5,452 nt of DNA. Source: Acidimicrobiaceae bacterium. Its GTDB lineage: Bacteria; Actinomycetota; Acidimicrobiia; Acidimicrobiales; Palsa-688. Made by a program: the position numbers and the translations under genes. The DNA lies in assembly GCA_003158835.1 (NCBI GenBank), contig PMLI01000150.1, positions 1 to 5,452 of the forward strand, in the 5' to 3' direction. Below are positions 1 to 4,680 of this stretch, piece by piece (within the stretch, counting starts at the first letter, position 1; every line of letters starts with the position of its first letter). Under the pieces are notes generated by a model. It saw only the letters and a program-made list of their open reading frames with translations. It was not told where the DNA came from and did not search any database.

Positions 1-411
1 CTGGGTTGCGCCGCCCATTCCCATCTCGTCTTTCCGGACGGCTCTGCCCGGCGGTGGTGGAACGTGCGGACGCCGGAGCGCTATTGCCGCCTGGTCCAGC
101 AGGACGCGGGTGTTGAGGCCGCGGGCGAGACCCTGTCACCGCGCCAACGGGCGGCCGAAGCTCTGGTCCTGGCCCTCCGGACCTCGGCCGGCGTGCCCAC
201 CGACGTCGTCCCGGCAGAACTGTACGAGTGCGGGCTCGTGGCGCCGGGCCCGGGCCGACAAGGTGCCCGCAGGGCGGTCCTGACCGTGCGGGGCCGCCTG
301 CTGGCCAACGAGGTGGCGGTCAGGCTGCACACCGTCAGCGGGGGCGGGCGGGAGACGGGCCCGCCCCCGGGACCGGTATTGTTTGCCCGCGAGGAGGCTG
401 AGGTGTGGTAG
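1..411 (+). CDS. hemW: HemW (HemN-like radical SAM protein), C-terminal part only
   Basis: This is the 3' end of a gene that starts before the window; frame 1 is open from base 1 to the TAG at 409-411, giving 136 visible residues. HemW is a cytoplasmic radical-SAM protein related to oxygen-independent coproporphyrinogen III oxidase and is thought to act as a heme chaperone. The radical-SAM cysteine motif would lie upstream and is not visible. What supports the call is the segment GCAAHSHLVF (residues 2-11 of the visible part), which matches the G-x-G/A-A-H-S-H motif of the family, then RRWWNV, then a HemN_C-type domain: LSPRQRAAEALVLALRTSAG, followed near the end by LTVRGRLLANEVAVRL, a typical HemW ending. 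A GTG at 64 is in frame but lies inside the conserved region and is not the start. The last 7 bases overlap the next gene. HemN is the alternative name for this family; the short C-terminal domain favours HemW. Confidence 0.88.
   Translation: MGCAAHSHLVFPDGSARRWWNVRTPERYCRLVQQDAGVEAAGETLSPRQRAAEALVLALRTSAGVPTDVVPAELYECGLVAPGPGRQGARRAVLTVRGRLLANEVAVRLHTVSGGGRETGPPPGPVLFAREEAEVW
391..397 (+). promoter_or_regulatory. Ribosome binding site for the membrane-protein gene
   Basis: GAGGAGG lies inside the hemW coding end, 7 nt before the GTG at 405. An in-frame TGA at 399-401 means no start further upstream is possible, so this site and the GTG at 405 fix the gene start. Confidence 0.7.
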
Positions 412-1346
412 ACGAGGCGGGCGAGGCGGAGGGAGCGGCGTCGGCGGGCGAGGTCGAAGAGCTGCCCACCATGCCGCCGGCACCCCGCCGCGACAAGGCC
501 ACACTGAGGTGGGCCACACCGGCCCCGGGCATAGGCGGGCCGGCGGCACGGCGCCTGCCGCCGGTCCCGGTGACGGCCCCCGGGCCGGCTGATGGGCTGC
601 CCACCGCGCCTGTCTTCGTCCCGACCGGTCCGGTTCCCGCCCCTCCGACCGGCCCCGTGCCGGTGCCTCAGGTGGGCCCCCCAGGGCGGGCCGGTGAGGG
701 GGACCGAGCCGGGGACGGTCCCGGGGTTACCGGAGGGGCGGGCCGGCGCCGGCGGGTGACGGCCCTGCTCGTGCTGCTGGGTGGCCTACTTGTCCTGGCC
801 GGGACGGCAGTGGTCGTCGTGTGGCGCGTGGGCCAGGACAAGGTCCGGCCGCTTCGGCCCCCGGTGACTTCGCCGCTCAAGCCTTCGTCGGAGGAACTGT
901 TCGAGAACTTGCTGGGGGTCAGCGCCACGGCGCAGATCCTGGTGCGGACGGCAGTCGATGGCGCGTGCCGGACGGCGGCGCCGCTCAGCGGGGCCCGGGC
1001 GGGTCTGGTGGCGCAGATCGGCCGGGCCGATGCCCTGCGCCGTTACGTGCTGGCCGACGTGGACGACCAGCAGGCCGCGCTGTTGAAGATGCCGGGCGGT
1101 CGGGCGCTGTCAGCCGACCTGCTCCGGGCCACCGGCGCGTCCATCAGAGCCGACGCTGCTTACGCGGCCTGGCTCGGAGATCTCCAGGCCACCGGCTGTT
1201 ACAGCGCGCCGACCAACGACATCCACTACCGGGCCGCGGCTCAAGCGTCTGTGGCGGCGGACCATGCCAAGGTGCAACTGGCGGCCGGCTGGGCGAGCGT
1301 CGCCTCCCGGTCCGGGCTCCGTTCCTGGACGGCGGCAGACCTGTGA
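405..1346 (+). CDS. Single-pass membrane protein of unknown function
   Basis: I do not recognise this 313-residue protein. Residues 1-112 are Pro/Gly/Ala-rich and probably disordered: an acidic start (residues 1-20) is followed by a Pro-rich stretch with three degenerate PT-x-PV units at 66-86. A basic RRRR (114-117) precedes one hydrophobic segment (about 118-140), so by the positive-inside rule the N-terminus should be cytoplasmic and the C-terminus outside. Residues 160-313 are Ala-rich and probably helical, with aromatic spots (AYAAWLGDL, 252-260; SWTAADL at the end). This outer domain has exactly two cysteines, C188 and C265, which could form a disulfide. The start is GTG with a good ribosome binding site, and an in-frame TGA just upstream excludes an earlier one. 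It overlaps hemW by 7 nt, so the two are probably translated together. The long open frame and the clear domain layout support a real gene. No enzymatic motif is visible, so a structural, sensory or envelope role is only a guess. Confidence 0.8.
   Translation: MVDEAGEAEGAASAGEVEELPTMPPAPRRDKATLRWATPAPGIGGPAARRLPPVPVTAPGPADGLPTAPVFVPTGPVPAPPTGPVPVPQVGPPGRAGEGDRAGDGPGVTGGAGRRRRVTALLVLLGGLLVLAGTAVVVVWRVGQDKVRPLRPPVTSPLKPSSEELFENLLGVSATAQILVRTAVDGACRTAAPLSGARAGLVAQIGRADALRRYVLADVDDQQAALLKMPGGRALSADLLRATGASIRADAAYAAWLGDLQATGCYSAPTNDIHYRAAAQASVAADHAKVQLAAGWASVASRSGLRSWTAADL
600..662 (+). repeat. Degenerate Pro-rich repeat inside the membrane protein
   Basis: Three near-copies of a PT-x-PV unit occur in residues 66-86: PTAPVFV (600-620), PTGPVPA (621-641) and, after one extra Pro, PTGPVP (645-662). 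The DNA of the second and third copies differs at synonymous positions, so the repeat is old or kept at protein level. It probably forms an extended polyproline-like linker on the cytoplasmic side. Confidence 0.6.
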
Positions 1347-1398
1347 CCCAAACCCGTGAAAATCGCGCGGGGAGCGCCCGTCGGAGCGCGGATAAGGG

Positions 1399-1404
1399 TA
1401 AGTT
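1399..1404 (+). promoter_or_regulatory. Possible -10 box for a leaderless HTH transcript
   Basis: TAAGTT fits the TANNNT form of an actinobacterial -10 box and ends 6 nt before the GTG at 1411, the spacing expected if the transcript begins at the start codon. No clear -35 hexamer is visible 16-18 nt upstream. The only SD-like sequence, AAGGG at 1394-1398, is about 12 nt from the start, which is too far for a good site and agrees with a leaderless message. The match is short and could be chance. Confidence 0.3.
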
Positions 1405-1410
1405 CCTCTC

Positions 1411-1653
1411 GTGGCAACTGAGCCCATCGAGTGGATAAGCACGCCCGAGGCCTGTGCGCGGCTAGGGGTGACCCTGCGCACCCTCTATCGGTTCATCGAC
1501 GAGGGCCAACTGCCTGCTTACAAGATGGGGCGGGTGATCCGCCTGCAGGCACACGAGCTCGAAGCCTTCATCGAAAGGGCGCGGATCGTTCCCGGCACTC
1601 TCGAGCACCTCTACCCGGATCCCCGAGGTACGCCCGCCGAGCCGGACCGATGA
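1411..1653 (+). CDS. Excisionase/MerR-like helix-turn-helix DNA-binding protein
   Basis: An 80-residue cytoplasmic DNA-binding protein. Residues 9-54 form a winged helix-turn-helix of the HTH_17 (excisionase-family) type: ISTPEACARLGVTLRTLYRF gives the two helices (T11 to F28), followed by the G-x-LPAYKMGRVIR wing (32-44) and a closing helix with AHELEAFIE (48-55). The C-terminal part (56-80) ends in a Pro-rich tail after PGTLEHLYP. An in-frame TAA at 1399-1401 makes GTG 1411 the first possible start. Despite the family name there is no integrase or att-like repeat nearby, so it is more likely a chromosomal regulator than a phage excisionase. It has no separate effector or dimerisation domain, which sets it apart from full-length MerR proteins. 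It sits 77 bp before phoH on the same strand, so it may control itself or the phoH-ybeY-era operon; this is inferred from position. Its DNA target is unknown. Confidence 0.87.
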   Translation: MATEPIEWISTPEACARLGVTLRTLYRFIDEGQLPAYKMGRVIRLQAHELEAFIERARIVPGTLEHLYPDPRGTPAEPDR

Positions 1654-1721
1654 GCTCTGACGCCCCTGTACGTGCTGGGTGGGCGCAACCTCGGTTGGCC
1701 GCCGGGGTGAGGCTACATTAA
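1650..1721 (+). other. Possible 23-codon leader ORF between the HTH gene and phoH
   Basis: ATG at 1650 overlaps the HTH stop as ATGA, and the frame ends in TAA at 1719-1721, which touches the phoH ribosome binding site (1720-1725). It would encode a 23-residue basic peptide starting MSSDAPVRAGW. It has no good ribosome binding site of its own, so it could be translated only by re-initiation after the HTH stop. It shares the phoH frame. A coupling leader is possible, but a chance open frame in GC-rich DNA is equally plausible. Confidence 0.2.
1686..1697 (+). promoter_or_regulatory. Short inverted repeat upstream of phoH, possible operator
   Basis: CAACC-TC-GGTTG is a perfect 5-bp inverted repeat with a 2-nt centre, 33 nt before the phoH start. 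The loop is too small for a stable RNA hairpin and no T-run follows, so a dimeric protein binding site is likelier than a terminator. The HTH protein encoded just upstream is an obvious but unproven candidate to bind it. Confidence 0.25.
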
Positions 1722-1725
1722 GGGG
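1720..1725 (+). promoter_or_regulatory. Ribosome binding site of phoH
   Basis: AAGGGG lies 5 nt before GTG 1731. The TAA at 1719-1721 is in frame with phoH, so no start further upstream is possible. A TACATT at 1714-1719 resembles a -10 box but overlaps this site; a transcript from it would start near 1726 and lose the site, so I do not call it a promoter. Confidence 0.7.
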
Positions 1726-1730
1726 CACAC

Positions 1731-2714
1731 GTGTCCGTAACCGTCACCGTCCCCAATCACCTCATGGCCGGTCTCGTCGGCCCGCTAAACGAGAACTTGC
1801 GTTCCGTAGAGGAGGCGTTTGGGGGTGCCCGGATCGTCGCCCGGGGCAACGAGTTCAACATCGAGGGCGACGACGCCGCCCTGGTGGCGCGTCTGGTCGA
1901 GGAGCTGAAGCTGCTCCTCGAACGCGGCCAGGTGATCGACCCCCAGGTCGTCGCCCGGACCATCGACATCCTGAGAACCGACGAACGACCCTCCGAGGTC
2001 CTCACCGCCGAAATACTCCGCTCCGCCCGGGGCCGCTCTGTGCGGCCGAAGTCCAGCGGGCAAAAGCGGTACGTCGATGCCATAAGCACCAACATCGTGA
2101 CGTTCGGCATCGGTCCGGCCGGCACCGGGAAGAGTTATCTGGCGGTGGCCCTGGCCGTTCAGGCGCTGCAGGCCAAATCGGTCGACCGCATAATAATGAC
2201 GCGCCCCGCGGTCGAGGCCGGGGAACGCCTCGGTTTCCTGCCCGGGGACCTGATGGCCAAGATAGATCCCTACCTACGGCCCCTTTACGATGCCCTCTAC
2301 GACATGTTGGGGACCGACGGGGCGCGCCGGTTGCTGGACAACGGGACCATCGAGGTGGCGCCCCTGGCTTATATGCGGGGCAGGACCCTGAACGGGAGCT
2401 TCATAATCCTGGACGAAGCCCAGAACGCGACCCCCGAGCAATTGAAGATGTTCCTGACCCGGATCGGCTTCGGCTCGAAGGTGGTGGTCAACGGCGACAT
2501 AACCCAGGTCGACCTGCCGGGCGGCCGCTCCGGGCTGGCCGAACTGGACCAGGTCCTAAAGGACATCGAAGGCATAGCCTTCGTCCGTTTGGGCAGCAGG
2601 GACGTGGTCCGCCACCGCATCGTGGCCGACATCGTCTCCGCTTACGACGCCTACGAATCAGCCACGAATGTCGACGCCCGGGGGCCGGGCCGGCTCGGAA
2701 GTCAGGCGAGGTAA
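1731..2714 (+). CDS. phoH: PhoH-like ATPase (YbeZ family), YbeY partner
   Basis: A 327-residue cytoplasmic P-loop ATPase of normal length for the family. Residues 1-100 are the small N-terminal domain (VPNHLMAGLVGPLNENLRSV near the start). The ATPase domain runs from about 105 to 310: Walker A GPAGTGKS at 128-135, the family signature TRPAVEAGERLGFLPGD at 157-173, Walker B FIILDEAQN at 224-232, GDITQVDLP at 255-263, and a late basic motif SRDVVRHRIVADIV at 289-302. The last 17 residues are a variable tail. PhoH/YbeZ proteins are related to helicase-type ATPases and bind YbeY; they are thought to act on RNA during rRNA processing, but the exact reaction is unsettled. The gene lies 4 nt before ybeY, so the two are very probably co-translated. 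The name comes from E. coli PhoH, but no phosphate-control box is visible here. Of its 21 isoleucines, 8 use AUA, far more than in its neighbours. Confidence 0.97.
   Translation: MSVTVTVPNHLMAGLVGPLNENLRSVEEAFGGARIVARGNEFNIEGDDAALVARLVEELKLLLERGQVIDPQVVARTIDILRTDERPSEVLTAEILRSARGRSVRPKSSGQKRYVDAISTNIVTFGIGPAGTGKSYLAVALAVQALQAKSVDRIIMTRPAVEAGERLGFLPGDLMAKIDPYLRPLYDALYDMLGTDGARRLLDNGTIEVAPLAYMRGRTLNGSFIILDEAQNATPEQLKMFLTRIGFGSKVVVNGDITQVDLPGGRSGLAELDQVLKDIEGIAFVRLGSRDVVRHRIVADIVSAYDAYESATNVDARGPGRLGSQAR
2708..2711 (+). promoter_or_regulatory. Ribosome binding site that sets the ybeY start
   Basis: GAGG lies 7 nt before ATG 2719, within the last codons of phoH. The ybeY frame is also open upstream to an ATG at 2668, but that start has no good SD, would overlap phoH by 47 nt, and would add 17 residues with no family match. 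ATG 2719 is therefore preferred. Confidence 0.65.
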
Positions 2715-2718
2715 CCCG

Positions 2719-3360
2719 ATGGCAGTGGAGGTCTTCGCCGCCGACGAACAAAACGACCACCCGGTTGACGCCCTGCGCTGGGCCCGCCTGGCGGAGTCGG
2801 TCCTGGAGGAGGAGGGGCTTTCGGGCGATGCCGAGCTGTCCGTGCTCTTCGTGGACGAGATGTCCATCGCCGAGTTGAACAGCCGGTTCCTCGGTCAGGA
2901 CGGGCCCACTGACGTCCTGGCGTTCCCGATCGACGAGGAGCCGATGGAGAGCGGCCGGTCACCCGATTCGGGAGGTACCGGCCCGGGGCTGCCCTCAGAA
3001 CCCGAAGACGCCCCCGTCCTGCTGGGCGACATCGTCATCTGCCCCGCCGTGGCCTACCGCAACGCGGCCGAGCACGCCGGCACGTTCGAGGACGAGATCG
3101 CCCTGCTGATCGTCCACGGCCTTTTGCACCTCATGGGCATGGACCACGACGAAGACGACGAGGCCGAAGAGATGGAAGCCAAGGAGAGGGAGCTGCTTGG
3201 TCGCCATCACGGCGCCGTCCGGCCCGAGGCGTGGCCGGCGCGCGCCACGGGCGGTACCGGCGCACCGGGCGAGATTGCGGGCGGCCCAGGGACGCCGTCA
3301 GACGGGACGGCCGCAGCCGAAGGGGAGGCCGGCAAGGACGGCGCCGCCGGAGGCGAGTAG
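2719..3360 (+). CDS. ybeY: Endoribonuclease YbeY (rRNA maturation factor)
   Basis: A 213-residue metal-dependent RNase of the UPF0054 family, acting in the cytoplasm in 16S rRNA 3'-end maturation and ribosome quality control. The zinc site HGLLHLMGMDH is at 133-143, with ligands H133, H137 and H143, followed by the usual acidic DEDDEAEEMEAKE run. The upstream core motif LNSRFLGQDGPTDVLAFP (53-70), with the conserved R56, and LLGDIVICP (101-109) are intact. Two parts exceed the compact E. coli-type protein (about 155 residues): a Gly/Pro/Ser-rich loop at about 75-98, and a low-complexity Gly/Ala/Glu tail at about 164-213. An expanded loop at this place is, as I recall, common in actinobacterial YbeY; the tail looks more lineage-specific. 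The gene has 4-nt gaps to phoH and to the next gene, consistent with one operon. Confidence 0.97.
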   Translation: MAVEVFAADEQNDHPVDALRWARLAESVLEEEGLSGDAELSVLFVDEMSIAELNSRFLGQDGPTDVLAFPIDEEPMESGRSPDSGGTGPGLPSEPEDAPVLLGDIVICPAVAYRNAAEHAGTFEDEIALLIVHGLLHLMGMDHDEDDEAEEMEAKERELLGRHHGAVRPEAWPARATGGTGAPGEIAGGPGTPSDGTAAAEGEAGKDGAAGGE

Positions 3361-3364
3361 GGCG

Positions 3365-4678
3365 ATGCTGGCCACCGCCCGCTTTTCGGGAACGGATGCC
3401 GCCCTCCTGGCGGCGGTGCTGGTCCTGATCGTGTTCTCGGCCCTTTTCGCCCTCTCGGAGACGGCCCTGACGCGCACTTCCAGAGTGAAGGCCATGGCCA
3501 TGGTGGAGGAGCAACGGCGCGGCGCGCCGGCTCTGTACAAATTGGTCGAGCACCCCGAGCGCAACCTGCCGGTCATCCTGTTCGCTCTCCAGATGTGCAC
3601 TCTCGTCGCCGCCACCATGGTCGGTGTGGTAGCCGACCAGGCCTTCGGGCCCTGGGGAGTGGTCCTTGCCACCTTGTTCGAGGTCGTGTTCATCTTCGTT
3701 TTCGCCGAGCTGGCGCCGAAAATATGGGCCGTTCAGCACTCCGAGCGGGCCGCCCTGCTGATGGCCCCCTTCCTGGTGGCCGTGGTCAGTTTCCCCCCGT
3801 TGCGCTGGGCGACGCAGGCCCTGATAAAGCTCTCGAACCTGGTACTGCCGGGCCGGGGCCTGAAGGAAGGGCCCTATGTGACCGAAGAGGAACTGTTGGC
3901 CATGGCCGACACGGCGGCGGACGAAGCCGTGATCGAGGGCGAGGAACGCAAGCTGATCCATTCGATCATCGACTTCGGGGACACGGTGGCCAGAGAAGTG
4001 ATGGTGCCCAGACCGGATATGGTGACCGTGGCGTCGGCGGCCACCGTCAGGGACGCCGCCGACATCGCCTCCACGGCCGGCTTCAGCCGCATACCGGTGT
4101 ACGGCCAGGGGATCGACGACATCGTCGGTGTCGTTTACGTGAAAGACATGATGCGAGCCGAGCGGGAAGACAAAGCCGAAGAACCCGTAACCCTGGTCAT
4201 GCGCCAAGCCCAGTTCGTGCCCGAAAGCAAGCGGGTGGCCGAAGTCATGCGGGAAATGCAAGCGGGCAAGCAACACCTGGCCATCGTGGTCGACGAGTAC
4301 GGCGGCACCGCCGGCCTGATCACCTTGGAGGATGTCCTGGAGGAACTGGTGGGGGAGATATCCGACGAGTACGACGTCGACCGGCCCCTCCTCGAGCATC
4401 TCGACGACGACCGGATCCAGGTGGACGGCCGCGTGCCGGTGGACGAGATCAACGAGGTCACCGGCTTCGACCTGCCTCAGGGTGATTGGGATACGGTGGG
4501 CGGCTTGCTTTACCATCTTCTCGGTCGCGTCCCGGTGGAAGGGGAGGGGGCTGACTGCAACGGCCACCGGCTCATCGCTCAAAAAGTCGACGGCCGGCGC
4601 ATCGCCCAGGTCCTGATCGCGCCGGAAGCTCCGCCGGCTGAGACCCCGGCGTCCGCCCCGGACGGGGACGGGCAGTAG
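3365..4678 (+). CDS. DUF21-CBS-CorC/HlyC membrane protein (CNNM/CorB-type, probable Mg2+ transporter)
   Basis: A 437-residue integral membrane protein. Residues 1-150 form the DUF21 (CNNM) domain with about four hydrophobic segments (near 12-34, 68-90, 97-116, 128-146), the SETALTRTSR motif at 31-40 after the first, and FAELAPK at 113-119 at the end of the third. A cytoplasmic CBS pair follows at about 205-335, with REVMVPRPDM (210-219), GFSRIPVYG (239-247) and, in the second CBS, VVDEYGGTAGLITLEDVLEE (308-327). Residues about 349-420 are the CorC/HlyC C-terminal domain. The family is linked to Mg2+ transport and Co2+ resistance; CBS pairs bind adenine nucleotides. In E. coli the gene after ybeZ-ybeY is ybeX, a soluble CBS protein; this is the membrane-bound version in the same place. 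The frame is open upstream to 3197, inside ybeY, but ATG 3365 lies 4 nt after the ybeY stop and gives a proper DUF21 start. GGAGG at 3349-3353 is a somewhat distant RBS (11 nt). Confidence 0.94.
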   Translation: MLATARFSGTDAALLAAVLVLIVFSALFALSETALTRTSRVKAMAMVEEQRRGAPALYKLVEHPERNLPVILFALQMCTLVAATMVGVVADQAFGPWGVVLATLFEVVFIFVFAELAPKIWAVQHSERAALLMAPFLVAVVSFPPLRWATQALIKLSNLVLPGRGLKEGPYVTEEELLAMADTAADEAVIEGEERKLIHSIIDFGDTVAREVMVPRPDMVTVASAATVRDAADIASTAGFSRIPVYGQGIDDIVGVVYVKDMMRAEREDKAEEPVTLVMRQAQFVPESKRVAEVMREMQAGKQHLAIVVDEYGGTAGLITLEDVLEELVGEISDEYDVDRPLLEHLDDDRIQVDGRVPVDEINEVTGFDLPQGDWDTVGGLLYHLLGRVPVEGEGADCNGHRLIAQKVDGRRIAQVLIAPEAPPAETPASAPDGDGQ

Positions 4679-4680
4679 AC

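Noticed and set aside
1364..1390. CGCGC ... GCGCG and a repeated GGAGCGC before the HTH gene as a hairpin or operator
   Set aside because: The stem is 5 bp of low-complexity GC sequence with a long loop, which is expected by chance in DNA of this composition.
821..1438. A 205-codon + strand open frame overlapping the membrane protein and the following gap
   Set aside because: Gly/Arg-rich alternative reading with no domain; the frame from 405 has a ribosome binding site, a membrane segment and a better composition.
1411..1653. Excisionase-like gene as a sign of a prophage or integrative element
   Set aside because: No integrase, att-like direct repeat, tRNA target or transposase nearby; it lies between conserved chromosomal genes, and small HTH_17 proteins are common outside phages.
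1661..1685. CGCCC ... GGGCG pair after the HTH gene as a terminator
   Set aside because: Only 5 bp of stem with a 15-nt loop and no T-run; it does not look like an intrinsic terminator.
1714..1719. TACATT as a phoH promoter -10 box
   Set aside because: The nearest TTG-type -35 (TTGGCC, 1695-1700) is only 13 nt away, and a start near 1726 would remove the good ribosome binding site at 1720-1725.
1679..2878. A 399-codon + strand open frame overlapping phoH
   Set aside because: Arg/Gly/Pro-rich out-of-frame reading of phoH and the start of ybeY; phoH in the other frame has every family motif.
3131..4582. A 483-codon open frame on the minus strand, longer than the real gene opposite it
   Set aside because: It is a shadow of the DUF21-CBS gene: its translation is rich in His/Gly/Arg/Asp with no domain pattern, as expected opposite a high-GC3 gene, and it also runs across the end of ybeY.
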